A program made the position numbers and the translations under genes. Below, in pieces: positions 27,936 through 37,208 of a stretch of DNA of 64,000 bases; the stretch's first letter is position 1; every line of letters starts with the position of its first letter. The stretch lies in the NCBI RefSeq assembly GCF_020215645.1, contig NZ_CP084058.1:7440001-7504000 (forward strand). Reading direction: 5' to 3'. Source of the stretch: Nonomuraea gerenzanensis. GTDB taxonomy: Bacteria > Actinomycetota > Actinomycetes > Streptosporangiales > Streptosporangiaceae. Under the pieces are notes generated by a model. It did not search any database. It had not been told where the DNA came from and saw only the letters and a program-made list of their open reading frames with translations.

Positions 27936-29390
27936 ATGTTACGCAAGTCCGCGGCACTGGCGATCGCGACCCTGATGGGGCTGATGGGGCCGGCGGGGAT
28001 GGCCCGGGCGACGGCGGGGCAGGTGGCTCATGCGCAGATCGAATGGCGGGCGTGCGGTGGTGAGGGGGATCCCGCCGGGATGGAGTGCGGCGCGCTCGAC
28101 GTCCCGGTGGACTGGTCGCAGCCGCGCGGCGAGCGGATCAGCCTGGAGCTGGTCAGGCTGCCGGCCACCGAGCCGGCCCGCCGCATCGGCAGCGTGCTCG
28201 GCGTCCCCGGCGGCCCCGGCAGGAACGGCGTCGACGACCTCAAGCTGGCGGCGGCCGACCTGACCGAGCTGCGCCGCCGCTTCGACCTCGTCGGCTACCG
28301 CCCGCGCAGCACGCTCTGGAGCACCATCGCACCCGAGTCGTGCTGGCAGCCCGGCACCGCGCTGCACGACCCGCGCGACCGCGAGGACTTCGAGGCGATG
28401 GCGGCGTCGATGGCCGAGGCGTTCGAGACGTGCCGCGAGGACGACTCGACGGGCCTGTTCGCCCACCTGGACGCGCTGTCCATCGCCAGGGACATGGACG
28501 CGATCCGGCGGGCGCTGGGCGAGGAGCGGCTGAGCTTCATGGCCAACTCCTTCGGCGGGGTGGTCGCGGCCGCGTACATCAGGCTGTTCCCGCAGCGCAT
28601 CAGGGCCATGTACCTGGACGGCGTGATCAACCAGACCGAGGGCTGGCCCACGGTGCACCTGGTCACGGCCGCCGGCGTGGAGCAGGCGCTGGGGCGGTTC
28701 GGCCGCTGGTGCGCGGCGACGCCCGCGTGCGCGCTGCACGGCGAGGACGCCGCGCGGGCCTGGCGCGAACTGGTCCGCGGCGCCGACCGCGAGCCCATCC
28801 CCGTCACCTCGCAGCAGCACGGCGAGGGCGAGCTGACCGGCTGGCACCTGCGCAACTTCGGCTTCGTCCCCGACCCGGGGCCCGGCCACTCCCGGTGGGT
28901 CACGCTGGCGGAGAACGTGGTCAAGGCGCGGCGCGGGGACGGGTCGGGGTTCGCCGACTTCGCGCTGGGCAACACGCGGGTCTGGGCGATGCCCGCGATG
29001 CTGGCGATGAGCTGCGGCGACGGGCGTGGGTACACCGGCTGGGCCCAGGTGCGGGAGTACCGCCGCGACGTGCGCGAGGTCGCGCCGAGCTTCGTGGGTG
29101 CGGCCTTCGACTCGCTGGGCTGCTCCGGCTGGACGGAGCCGGTGGCCAATCCGGCGCGGCGGCTGGACGTGCGCGGGGTGCCGCCGATGCTGGGGGCCGG
29201 TGCGCTGGAGGGGGACTTCCCGTGGACCGAGCGGTTCACCCGGATGGTGCCCGGTTCGGTGATCGTCGGTTATGACGGGCCGGGGCACGTGCTCTACCTG
29301 ATGGGCAAGAAGTGCCCGATCGCGCACGCCACCGCGTACCTGACCGAGCTGAGACTGCCCGCCCCGGGCACCGTCTGCCCGGCCGAGTGA
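27936..29390 (+). CDS. Exported S33-family alpha/beta hydrolase (SlpD/E-like), divergent catalytic motifs
   Basis: ATG 27936 follows GAGGAGGAG. The 484-residue protein has a signal peptide (LRKSAALAIATLMGLMGPAGMARA) and the start typical of secreted tripeptidyl aminopeptidases (CGALDVPVDWSQP). The oxyanion region reads GVPGGPGRNG, the nucleophile elbow MANSFGG (Ala replaces the usual first Gly), and the His region GYDGPGHVLY. The usual GELDPVTP acid loop is replaced by GALEGDFPW, and DPRG by RPRST. It may be a peptidase with altered specificity, or partly inactive. It lies divergently from the two-component genes. Confidence 0.8.
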   Translation: MLRKSAALAIATLMGLMGPAGMARATAGQVAHAQIEWRACGGEGDPAGMECGALDVPVDWSQPRGERISLELVRLPATEPARRIGSVLGVPGGPGRNGVDDLKLAAADLTELRRRFDLVGYRPRSTLWSTIAPESCWQPGTALHDPRDREDFEAMAASMAEAFETCREDDSTGLFAHLDALSIARDMDAIRRALGEERLSFMANSFGGVVAAAYIRLFPQRIRAMYLDGVINQTEGWPTVHLVTAAGVEQALGRFGRWCAATPACALHGEDAARAWRELVRGADREPIPVTSQQHGEGELTGWHLRNFGFVPDPGPGHSRWVTLAENVVKARRGDGSGFADFALGNTRVWAMPAMLAMSCGDGRGYTGWAQVREYRRDVREVAPSFVGAAFDSLGCSGWTEPVANPARRLDVRGVPPMLGAGALEGDFPWTERFTRMVPGSVIVGYDGPGHVLYLMGKKCPIAHATAYLTELRLPAPGTVCPAE

Positions 29391-29410
29391 CGCGCTGCGC
29401 CCCCCGTCGT

Positions 29411-29446
29411 CCGCCCCGCCGCGTGGCGGGGCGGGCGGCCTTTTCT
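29411..29446 (+). terminator. Rho-independent terminator after the S33 hydrolase
   Basis: A perfect 10-bp stem, CCGCCCCGCC (29411-29420) with GGCGGGGCGG (29425-29434), has a GCGT loop and is followed by GCGGCCTTTTCTT. It begins 20 bp after the stop. Confidence 0.8.
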
Positions 29447-29484
29447 TGCGCGGCCTGGGCGGACGGCGTCTTCTCCGCGCGGCC

Positions 29485-29949
29485 TCATGCGGCGGGCGGG
29501 CGGGTGACCTCCTGGATGTGGGCGTTGCGCAGGAGGATGAGCCTGGTCAGGTAGCGCTTCAGGATGAGGATCTCGGCGAGTGTGCCCAGCGGGGGCAGCG
29601 GGGCGGCGAAGTCGACGACGTCCGTCATGAGCGTGGCCGTGCCGTCGTGCGCCGCCTCGAACGTGTGGGCGTGGTGCCAACGGCGGAACGGGCCGCTCAC
29701 CTGCTCGTCCACGAAGTACGTGGGGCGGGTGCAGGCGCTGATGGCCGAGGTCAGATGCCAGGTGAGGCCGAAGTGGCGGGCACGCCAGGTCACCCGGTCG
29801 CCCAGCGCGAGCCGCCCGGACGTGACGCCCGCCACCGCCCGCTCGCCCGTGTGGGCGAACGAGGAGGTGTGCACGTCCACCGAGAGGGACGCGTCGAAGA
29901 CGACCGGTGGCGGCGCCGTGACCAGTGTGGTCACCTCGAAGCGGGGCAC
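29485..29949 (-). CDS. SRPBCC (START-like) family protein
   Basis: GTG 29949 starts 10 bp after the upstream oxygenase stop. The 154-residue product begins VPRFEVTTLVTAPPPVVFDASLSVDVHTSS, then VTWRARHFGLTWHLTSAISACTRPTYFVDEQVSGPFRRWHHAHTF and TLMTDVVDFAAPLPPLG. This matches the Coq10/cyclase-like helix-grip fold that binds hydrophobic ligands. It is probably cytoplasmic and co-transcribed with the nitronate monooxygenase-like gene. The ligand is unknown. Confidence 0.82.
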   Translation of the reverse strand: MPRFEVTTLVTAPPPVVFDASLSVDVHTSSFAHTGERAVAGVTSGRLALGDRVTWRARHFGLTWHLTSAISACTRPTYFVDEQVSGPFRRWHHAHTFEAAHDGTATLMTDVVDFAAPLPPLGTLAEILILKRYLTRLILLRNAHIQEVTRPPAA

Positions 29950-29959
29950 GCGCGCCGTC

Positions 29960-30922
29960 CTAGAAGCGGCGGAGCAGCTCGTCGGCGGCGGCGAAGGCGG
30001 CGACGACATCGGCAGCGGTGCGTTGCTGTTCTTCCCCTGTATCCCTCACCAGGCCCACCGCCTGACCGGCGTAGACGTAGGCGACGTCGAAGTCACCGGC
30101 CGCCCGTGCGGCCTCCAGCTCCTTCCTGGCCCCCTCGTCACCGGCCAGCTCCTCCTCCCGCCCGTCCCACCGCTCGAAGAACGCGTTGCGCAGCGCCCGC
30201 CCGCCGAACTCCGGCGGCCAGGCCAGCCGCTGGGCCACGTCGAAGACCCGCCCGTACGCCGTGCCGGTCTCGTCGGTGGCCAGCACCCGCGCCCGGGCGG
30301 CCTCCGGCAGCAGGGTCTCGGCGCAGCCGAGGAACGCCGTGCCCACCCAGGCCCCCGCCGCGCCGGCGGCCAGCACGGCGGCCAGCCCCCTGGCGGTGGC
30401 GATGCCCCCGGCGGCCAGCACCGGGACCGTCACCTCCGCCAGCACCCCCTGCAGCAGCGGCAGCGTGGCCACCTCGGCGCGGCCGTGGCCGCCGCCCTCG
30501 CCGCCCCTGGCCACCACGAGGTCGGCGCCGGCGTGCTCGGCCTGCCGCGCCTCCCGGGTGGTGCCCGCCTGGACGGCGACGGTGATGCCTTCGTGCCGGA
30601 GCCGCTCGACGTGCGGGGCGAAGTCGCCGAAGCTCACCGAGACCAGCGCCGGGCGGGCCTCGACGGCGGCTTCGAGCTGCTCCGGGTGGTCGGCGAGTGC
30701 CCAGGCCATCAGCCCGATGCCGTACGGGCGCCCGCCCGCGGCGGCGACGGCGGCCTGGTCGGTGATCCACGAGGCCGGGGCGGAGGCGGGCACGCCGATC
30801 ATGCCGAGCGCGCCCGCCGCGGAGACGGCTGCGGCCAGCCGCCCGTCCCCGACGCTCGCCATCGGCGCGCCGACCAGCGGCACGTCCAGCCCGAAACGCT
30901 CGGTCAGCCAGGTACGCAGCAT
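29960..30922 (-). CDS. Nitronate monooxygenase / enoyl-reductase-like flavoprotein
   Basis: ATG 30922 is preceded by GAGGAG. The 320-residue TIM-barrel protein has VPLVGAPMASVGDGRLAAAVSAAGALGMIG at the N-terminus, AGADLVVARGGEGGGHG (conserved His loop) and the phosphate-binding PVLAAGGIATARGLAAVLAAGAAGAWVGTAF. These are the marks of the 2-nitropropane dioxygenase/FabK-like family, which binds FMN. The true substrate is uncertain. It is followed closely by the SRPBCC gene. Confidence 0.88.
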   Translation of the reverse strand: MLRTWLTERFGLDVPLVGAPMASVGDGRLAAAVSAAGALGMIGVPASAPASWITDQAAVAAAGGRPYGIGLMAWALADHPEQLEAAVEARPALVSVSFGDFAPHVERLRHEGITVAVQAGTTREARQAEHAGADLVVARGGEGGGHGRAEVATLPLLQGVLAEVTVPVLAAGGIATARGLAAVLAAGAAGAWVGTAFLGCAETLLPEAARARVLATDETGTAYGRVFDVAQRLAWPPEFGGRALRNAFFERWDGREEELAGDEGARKELEAARAAGDFDVAYVYAGQAVGLVRDTGEEQQRTAADVVAAFAAADELLRRF

Positions 30923-30974
30923 GTCTCGCTCCTCGTCACTGCGGGCGGCTCTGCACTCGGCGGGCAGGCCGGGG

Positions 30975-31211
30975 TCACTGCAGGTAACTCTCCACCTGCG
31001 AGACCGGCGCCACCTGGGCGTCGTCGGGGTCCAGGCCGGCCGACTGGCGGGCGCGGCGGCGGCGCAGCAGGTCCCAGCACTGGTCGAGGGTCTCCTCCAG
31101 GTGCGCGATCCGGGCGTGCTGCTCCGGCCCGGCCGACTCACGCCGGGAGAGCAGGTCGTGCTCCTCGTCCACGAGGGCGTGAATGCGCTGGAGGATCTGC
31201 TGGTCGTCCAT
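30975..31211 (-). CDS. DUF2630 small protein
   Basis: The 78-residue product (MDDQQILQRIHALVDEEHDLL..., [20 protein letters not shown]) has the sequence pattern of DUF2630: a short two-helix protein, charged and probably coiled-coil, common in actinomycetes and without a known role. It lies 52 bp upstream of the monooxygenase gene, probably in the same transcript. The start was chosen by family fit. Confidence 0.82.
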   Translation of the reverse strand: MDDQQILQRIHALVDEEHDLLSRRESAGPEQHARIAHLEETLDQCWDLLRRRRARQSAGLDPDDAQVAPVSQVESYLQ

Positions 31212-31575
31212 CGTCCGTCCGATGCCTTCCTGTGTGCGTGCCGATCGGGCCCCACCTTGCCAGGGGGACGATCCACCGTACATCCCACCAATACGTGGCT
31301 CCCGACCGCCTGGCCCGTCCGCTCCCCGCCGGGCGCCGGGGCCCGGCCGAGACGAATTTCTCGCGCCCCGCATATCGCTGCGGCAATAAATTTCAGCGGG
31401 CCGGGAACGGCCCCGCCGCGCCGATCCCGTTATTCGGGATGCGTAATCTTCTTATGCCGTTACAGGAAGTACCGTTCCAAGGTCGCTTCCGCCGATCATT
31501 GGTCGCGGCAAATCAAGATCCAGGTGCAATCGTACGGTCCTGTCGGTGAAAGCCGCGCACTGCAGGGTGGTCGTA
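31212..31575. other. Intergenic region before the first SARP gene
   Basis: This gap between divergent genes is relatively AT-rich at 31355-31560, unlike its surroundings, and should hold the SARP promoter. It contains the inverted repeat ATCCCG-TTATT-CGGGAT at 31424-31440. An in-frame GTG at 31546 could extend the SARP by 10 residues. I see no other gene. Confidence 0.55.
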
Positions 31576-33432
31576 ATGGATTTCAAGATCCTCGGGCCGA
31601 TCGAGGTTCGTACCTCTCTCGGGAGACCGATCGCGCTCGGGCGCAGAAAACAGCGTGTTCTGCTGGCCGCCCTGCTGCTCAACGTGGGAAAGGCGATCCC
31701 CAGCCGCCGCATGCTCGACTGGCTGTGGGGCGAGCGCGCCCCCGCCACCGCCGAGTCGAACCTCTACACCTACATCTCCGCGCTGCGCAAGGTGCTCGGC
31801 TCTCCCTCTCGCATCGAGGCGGGCTCCCAGGGGTACATGCTGCGGGTCACGCCGGGCGAGGTCGATGTGACGCTGTTCGAGGACCTGGCCGCGCAGGGGC
31901 AGCTGGCGTTGTCCGCCGGACGGCACGACGTCGCGCTCGAACGGCTGACCCGGGCCCTGTGCCTGTGGCGCGGCGAGTCCGTCCTGGAGGAGCTGCCGTT
32001 GCCGGCGCCGCTGCGCTGCGAGGCGGCGCGGCTGGAGCGGCTGCGGGCCAGTGTCGTGGACGCCTCGCTGGAGGCCAGGCTGGCGCTCGGCCAGCACGGC
32101 GAGATGCTCGCCGACCTGGAGGCCCTGACCCACAGGGACCCGCTGAACGAGCGGCTCAGGGCCCAGCTCATGCTGGCGTTGTACCGTTCCGGCCGCAGGG
32201 CGGACGCGCTGACCGTCTACCAGAGCGCGCGCATGACGCTGGCCGTCGAGGTCGGCATCGATCCCGGCCCCGACCTGGTCCGCATGCACCAGCGCATCCT
32301 GGCCGACGACCCCGCGCTGACGCCGCCGCCGGCGGTCGCCGCGCGCAGGGCGCCGGCCGAGTTACCCAGCGGCTCGGCCGCCTTCACCGGCCGCACGGCC
32401 GAGCTGTCCCGCCTGCGTACGAGGCTCACCGCCGCCTCCGGCACGACCGCCATCTCGGCGATCACCGGCGCCGCCGGAGTGGGCAAGTCGGCGCTGGCCG
32501 TGCACGTCGCCCACCAGGTCGCGGGCCGCTTCCCGGACGGGCGGCTGTACGTGGACCTGCACGGCTCCACCCCCGGCGTCGCGCCGCTGCACCCCGCCGA
32601 CGTCCTGGCCAGGCTGCTGCGCTCGCTCGGCGACGACACGGCCGCCGGGCCCGGCGGGCGGCTGGACGTGGACGAGGCCGCGGCCCGGTTCCGCTCGCTG
32701 ACCGACGGCAGGCACCTGCTGCTCCTGCTCGACAACGCCCGCGACGCCGCGCAGGTGCGCCCGCTGCTGCCCGCGAGCCCGACCTGCCACGTGCTGGTCA
32801 CCGCCCGCAGGACGCTCACCTCGCTGGACGGCGCGTCGCACCACCGCCTCGGCGTCATGGCCGAGGACGAGACCGCCACGCTGCTCGGCCGCCTGATCGG
32901 CGAGGAGCGCGTGGCGGCCGAGCAGCGGGCGGCCCGCGCGATCGTCCGGCTGTGCGCCGGGCTGCCCCTGGCGATCAGGATCGCCGCCGCCCGGCTGATC
33001 GCCCGGCCGGGGCTGTCGCTGCGGGTGCTGGCCGACCGGCTGGCGGTCGAGGAGCACCGCCTGTCCGAGCTGCAGGCCGACGACCAGGCCGTGCGGGCGT
33101 GCTTCATGATGAGCTACCGGAGCCTGGACGCCGAGTCCTCCCGGCTGTTCCGGCTGCTGAGCCTGCTCGGCGGCGCCGTCATCAGCGTCGTGGCCGCCGC
33201 CGCTCTGGCCGACCGCCCCGAGCCGCGCACCGCCGACCTGCTCGACCGGCTCACCGAGGCCCAGCTCCTTGAGGTGTGCGGGCACGACCGGTACCGCATG
33301 CACGACCTGATCCGCCTGTTCGCCCGCGAACGGGCCAGGGAGGAGGACACCGAGGAGGACCAGGCGCAGGCCCTGCGGCGGGCCCGGCCCGGTGTCTGGG
33401 CCTCCCCCGCCTACATGACGGTGCGGAGCTGA
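31576..33432 (+). CDS. AfsR-like SARP transcriptional regulator with NB-ARC domain
   Basis: The 618-residue protein begins MDFKILGPIEVRTSLGRPIALG. Residues ~1-95 are the OmpR-type winged helix (RKQRVLLAALLLNVGKAIPSRRMLDWLWG), ~97-245 the BTAD domain, and ~265-600 an NB-ARC ATPase with P-loop GAAGVGKS (298-305), LLLLLDNARDAAQVRPLLP and LCAGLPLAIRIAAAR. It stops soon after the ATPase and lacks the C-terminal TPR block of full-length AfsR (about 990 residues). SARPs activate adjacent biosynthetic genes from the same strand, so the aminotransferase-SDR-UbiA operon just downstream is the likely target. Confidence 0.92.
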   Translation: MDFKILGPIEVRTSLGRPIALGRRKQRVLLAALLLNVGKAIPSRRMLDWLWGERAPATAESNLYTYISALRKVLGSPSRIEAGSQGYMLRVTPGEVDVTLFEDLAAQGQLALSAGRHDVALERLTRALCLWRGESVLEELPLPAPLRCEAARLERLRASVVDASLEARLALGQHGEMLADLEALTHRDPLNERLRAQLMLALYRSGRRADALTVYQSARMTLAVEVGIDPGPDLVRMHQRILADDPALTPPPAVAARRAPAELPSGSAAFTGRTAELSRLRTRLTAASGTTAISAITGAAGVGKSALAVHVAHQVAGRFPDGRLYVDLHGSTPGVAPLHPADVLARLLRSLGDDTAAGPGGRLDVDEAAARFRSLTDGRHLLLLLDNARDAAQVRPLLPASPTCHVLVTARRTLTSLDGASHHRLGVMAEDETATLLGRLIGEERVAAEQRAARAIVRLCAGLPLAIRIAAARLIARPGLSLRVLADRLAVEEHRLSELQADDQAVRACFMMSYRSLDAESSRLFRLLSLLGGAVISVVAAAALADRPEPRTADLLDRLTEAQLLEVCGHDRYRMHDLIRLFARERAREEDTEEDQAQALRRARPGVWASPAYMTVRS

Positions 33433-33674
33433 GGAAGGCCGGCCGGCGGGAAATCATCCGTATTCACCGGGAGTTCAGATCGAGAAATACCCGGCGAGCC
33501 GCTCCCGGCCGCTTTTTCTCCGCGCCGTCCCGCTTCAGGCCGCCGACCTATACACATTTGTATGGCACGGGGTGTAGCCGGGCTCGACATTGTTGACCGC
33601 ATGTCTCACCTTTTCTCGCCGCCGCGAAGAAGGCCGGGCACCAGCGGAATTAACACGATCCGGGAAGGGCGGCC

Positions 33675-35108
33675 GTGGCCAGGCTCATCGGCGTAGACGA
33701 GTGTGAAAGTTTCACCGTAAAACAGGTCCAGGATCTGTACAGAAGGTACGTCAGCCGCAGCCAGGTCAGCCTCATGACCTCCTTCGGCTTCGGCCGGGAA
33801 CTCGTCGAGAGCGCCGAGGGCGCCCGGATCAGGACACGCGACGGCCGCGAGGTGCTTGACGTCACCGGCGGGGTGGGCGTGCTCAACCACGGCCACAACC
33901 ACCCCCGCATCCTCCAGGCCAGGCGCCGCTTCGCCGACGGCCGGCGCATGGAGGTGCACAAGGCGTTCTTCTCGCCGTACGTCGCCGCCCTCAGCCACAA
34001 CATCGCCGAGCTGCTGCCGGGCGACCTGAACATCTCCTACTTCCCGAACTCCGGCGCGGAGGCCAACGAGGGCGCCGTCAAGATGGCGTACAAGTACCAC
34101 GGGGGCCGCCGCAACACCATCCTGCGCTCCGACATCAGCTTCCACGGCAAGACCCTGGGCGCGGGCAGCCTGACCGGATCGTCGGAGAACTCCTTCCGCT
34201 TCCCCGGCCTGCCCGGCATCGTCGTGCACCCCTACGGCGACATCGCGGCCGTGCGCGCGGCCGTCGAGGCCGCCCGGACCCCCGACGGCGGGTGCGACGT
34301 CTACGCGATCATGGCGGAGCCGTACAGCGCGTCGAGCATGCGCTGCTGGTCGGAGAGCGACCTGTACGAGCTGCGCCGGCTCTGCGACGCCGACGACATC
34401 ATCCTCATCTTCGACGAGGTGTATACGGGCTGGGGCAAGACGGGCAGCCTCTTCTACTTCATGCGCCATCCCGGCCTGCTGCCCGACATCCTCGTCTACT
34501 CCAAGTCCCTCGGCGGCGGCAAGGCGTCGATCTCCGGCTACACCGCCCGCGAGTCCGTCTTCCGCAAGGCCTACGACCGGCTCGCGGACGTCATCCTGCA
34601 CAGCACCACCTACTACGGGTTCGGCGAGGAGACCGTCACCGCCATCGAGGCGGTCAACATCGTCGTCGAGGACGACTACCCGGCCAGGGCCCGGCAGATC
34701 GAGCGCGTCCTGGGCCCCGGCCTGCAGACCGTCCACAAGCGCCACCCCGACGTGGTCGGCAAGGTGAGCGGGGTGGGCGCGCTGTGGGGGGTGTTCCTCA
34801 GCGGCGGGCCCAAGGTGCTCGACCTGGCCGCCAAGCTCGCGCCGGGCTTCTCCGGCGACCCGCAGTTCCGTACCAAGCTGATCACGCTCTCGGTGATCGC
34901 CGAGCTGTACCGCGAGCACGGCATCGTCTCCTACTACAGCCCGAACGCCGACAACCCGCTCGTCGTCGCGCCGACCCTGGCCATCGAGCAGGAGGACCTC
35001 GAGTACTTCCTGGACAGCCTCGACAAGACGCTGGCCAAGGGGCTGCCCCGGCTGCTCGCCCGGTTCGTACGGGAGAAGGTGGGGTCGCGATGGCCCGCCG
35101 GGTCGTAG
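33675..35108 (+). CDS. Class III PLP-dependent aminotransferase
   Basis: GTG 33675 follows a purine-rich GGGAAGGGCGG. The 477-residue enzyme has a class-III pattern: VLDVTGGVGVLNHGHNHPRIL, YFPNSGAEANEGAVKMAYKYHGGR (phosphate binding), SFHGKTLGAGSLTG, the Asp of IILIFDEVYTGWGKTG, and the Schiff-base Lys in LVYSKSLGGGKASISG. An acetylornithine/4-aminobutyrate-like amino transfer is expected; the amino acceptor is unknown. The SDR gene overlaps its 3' end by 19 bp. A 242-bp gap separates it from the SARP, with a weak hairpin near 33500 and no convincing gene. Confidence 0.88.
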   Translation: MARLIGVDECESFTVKQVQDLYRRYVSRSQVSLMTSFGFGRELVESAEGARIRTRDGREVLDVTGGVGVLNHGHNHPRILQARRRFADGRRMEVHKAFFSPYVAALSHNIAELLPGDLNISYFPNSGAEANEGAVKMAYKYHGGRRNTILRSDISFHGKTLGAGSLTGSSENSFRFPGLPGIVVHPYGDIAAVRAAVEAARTPDGGCDVYAIMAEPYSASSMRCWSESDLYELRRLCDADDIILIFDEVYTGWGKTGSLFYFMRHPGLLPDILVYSKSLGGGKASISGYTARESVFRKAYDRLADVILHSTTYYGFGEETVTAIEAVNIVVEDDYPARARQIERVLGPGLQTVHKRHPDVVGKVSGVGALWGVFLSGGPKVLDLAAKLAPGFSGDPQFRTKLITLSVIAELYREHGIVSYYSPNADNPLVVAPTLAIEQEDLEYFLDSLDKTLAKGLPRLLARFVREKVGSRWPAGS

Positions 35109-36172
35109 TCACCGGCAGCGCCGGCATGCTCGGCGGCCATCTGGCCCGCCGGCTCGTGCTCGACGGCCACGACGTGCTCGGCGTGGACCTGCGTCCCCAG
35201 GCCGACCCGCTGCTGGCGGCGGCGCACCGGACCGGCGACGTGCGTGACCTGGCGCTGATGACGGAGGCGATGACCGGCGCGGACGCGGTCGTGCACTGCG
35301 CGGGCGCGCTGCCCAGCTACCCGGCCGAGCAGATCCACGAGCTGATCGTCGGCGGCACCGCCACCGTCCTGGAGGCGGGGCGACGGGCCGGCGTGGAGCG
35401 GCTGGTGCACATCTCCTCCACCGCCGTGTACGGGCTGCCGGCGCTCGTGCCCACCCCCGAGGACCACCCGCGCGCGCCGGTCGACCCCTACACCAGGGCG
35501 AAGGCGGCGGCCGAGGAGCTGGCCGAGAAGTACCGGGCCGGCGGCATGTGCGTGCCGATCCTGCGCCCGAAGACCTTCCTCGGCCCCGGCCGGATGGGCC
35601 TGTTCGCGATGCTGTTCGAGTGGGCCGAGGAGGGCCGCAACTTCCCGGTGCTCGGCAGCGGCGACAAGCGCATCCAGATGTTCGCGATCGAGGACCTGGT
35701 GGACGCCGTGACCGTCGTGCTCGACGCGCCGGCCGGCGTGGCCGGCGACACCTACAACCTGGCCGCCGCCGAGTTCGGCACGCTGCGCGAGGACTTCCAG
35801 GCCGTGCTCGACGCGGCCGGCCACGGCAAGCGCGTGGTCTCGCTGCCCGCCGGACCGGCCCTGGCGGGGCTCCGGCTGCTGGAGCGCAGCCGGCTGTCCC
35901 CGGTGTACGGGCGGCTGGCGCGCAAGCTGCTCGCCGACTCCTACGTCAGCATCGACAAGGCCCGCGAACGGCTCGGCTTCCGCCCGCGGCTGTCCAACCG
36001 GGACGCGATCCTGCGCACGTACGCCTGGTGGCGCGAACACCGGGCGGCCGGGTCAGCGGCCGGGTCAGCGGCCGACGCCAAGGCCGGTGCGAACGGCGGC
36101 GCGAAGGGCGGCGCGACGAGCCGTGACGCGTGGCGGCAGGGCGCGCTGTCGCTGGCGAAGGTCTTCTTCTGA
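35090..36172 (+). CDS. NAD-dependent epimerase/dehydratase (extended SDR)
   Basis: ATG 35090 lies inside the end of the aminotransferase gene, so the two are coupled. The 360-residue protein has the Rossmann motif VVVTGSAGMLGGHLA, a catalytic Ser-Tyr-x3-Lys set (ISSTAVYG, DPYTRAKAAAEEL), and LRPKTFLGPGR as in sugar-nucleotide epimerases/reductases. The C-terminus ends in an Ala/Gly/Lys-rich stretch (GSAAGSAADAKAGANGGAKGG) of low complexity. It probably modifies a sugar or terpenoid intermediate; the substrate is not predictable. Confidence 0.9.
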   Translation: MARRVVVTGSAGMLGGHLARRLVLDGHDVLGVDLRPQADPLLAAAHRTGDVRDLALMTEAMTGADAVVHCAGALPSYPAEQIHELIVGGTATVLEAGRRAGVERLVHISSTAVYGLPALVPTPEDHPRAPVDPYTRAKAAAEELAEKYRAGGMCVPILRPKTFLGPGRMGLFAMLFEWAEEGRNFPVLGSGDKRIQMFAIEDLVDAVTVVLDAPAGVAGDTYNLAAAEFGTLREDFQAVLDAAGHGKRVVSLPAGPALAGLRLLERSRLSPVYGRLARKLLADSYVSIDKARERLGFRPRLSNRDAILRTYAWWREHRAAGSAAGSAADAKAGANGGAKGGATSRDAWRQGALSLAKVFF

Positions 36173-36188
36173 GCTATCGGGGTGAACC

Positions 36189-37145
36189 ATGCGCCTTGTC
36201 GAATCGGCGGACGTTCCAGAGAGCCCGCAGCGTCAGGAGGACACCCAGGACCGGGACACGCAGACCCGCAGGCGCCCGCTCGCCGACCTGGCCGCCCTGA
36301 TCCGGCCCTCCCACGCGGCCAAGGCGATCCTGCTGGTGCCCGTGGCCCTCATCGGCGCGGCCCCGCCCACGCCGGCCGAGGTGGTCGAGGTCATGTGGGC
36401 CACGGTGGCGTTCATGGTGGCCTCCGCCGCCGTCTACATCGGCAACGACATCGCCGACCGGCACCGCGACCGTCTCCATCCGGTCAAGCGCCACCGCCCC
36501 GTCGCGGCCGGCCGGGTGAGCGTGCTGACGGCCGCCGCCTGCTGCGCCGTGCTGCTCGCGGTGCTCGCGGCCGTCGTCGCCCGATCGCCCGCGGCCTCGT
36601 GGCCGGTGCTGGTGTACCTGGTGCTGAACGTCGCCTACACCCGCCTGCTCAAGCACCTGCCGCTGATCGACGTGGGCACGGTGGCCGTCGGCTTCGTGCT
36701 GCGGGTCCTGCAGGGGTACGAGGTGACCGGGGACCGGGTGCCCGGCTGGCTACTGATCACGGTGTTCTCCATGTCCCTGCTGCTGCTCATCGGCAAGCGC
36801 CGCCGGGAGCTGCTGGAGGGCGGGGCGCCGCACCGGCCCGCGCTGCGCGGCTACTCGATGGAGCTGACCAACTGGCTGCTGCAGATCGCCTCCGTGCTGG
36901 CCCTCGTCTCCGGCCTGATGTACCTGCGCGACGAGGGGCCGTTCGGCCCGCAGCACGGCCAGACGGCCATGATGTTGTCCACTCCGTTCGCGCTCTTCGC
37001 CCTCTTCCGCTACCTGCAGCTGCAGCTGGTGCACAAGGAGGGCGGCGATCCGGTGCGCGTGCTGCTGCGCGACCGCGTCATGGTCGCCAACTCGGTGGTG
37101 TGGGCCGCCGTCCTCGGCGTGACCCTCCTGCTCGTGCACCTGTGA
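36189..37145 (+). CDS. UbiA-family prenyltransferase (decaprenyl-phosphate phosphoribosyltransferase-like)
   Basis: The 318-residue integral membrane protein has eight or nine hydrophobic helices. It has the prenyl-diphosphate Asp-rich motif NDIADRHRD after SAAVYIG, followed by HPVKRHRPVAAGRVS. The second loop (IGKRRRELLEGG) and the ending LLRDRVMVANSVVWA also resemble Rv3806c, which joins PRPP to decaprenyl phosphate for arabinan synthesis. Unlike Rv3806c it starts IRPSHAAKAILL. The enzyme probably attaches a polar or aromatic acceptor to a polyprenyl chain. It follows the SDR gene by 16 bp. Confidence 0.88.
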   Translation: MRLVESADVPESPQRQEDTQDRDTQTRRRPLADLAALIRPSHAAKAILLVPVALIGAAPPTPAEVVEVMWATVAFMVASAAVYIGNDIADRHRDRLHPVKRHRPVAAGRVSVLTAAACCAVLLAVLAAVVARSPAASWPVLVYLVLNVAYTRLLKHLPLIDVGTVAVGFVLRVLQGYEVTGDRVPGWLLITVFSMSLLLLIGKRRRELLEGGAPHRPALRGYSMELTNWLLQIASVLALVSGLMYLRDEGPFGPQHGQTAMMLSTPFALFALFRYLQLQLVHKEGGDPVRVLLRDRVMVANSVVWAAVLGVTLLLVHL

Positions 37146-37208
37146 GAACGACCCGTGAGAAAGCCCTGCGAGAACGACCTGTGCACAACGATCTGTGAGA
37201 GGAAGGCG

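Noticed and set aside
33601..33696. Short frame (31 residues) upstream of the aminotransferase start
   Set aside because: It overlaps the aminotransferase gene, has no ribosome site and an Arg/Pro-rich composition; it could be a leader peptide, but nothing supports it.
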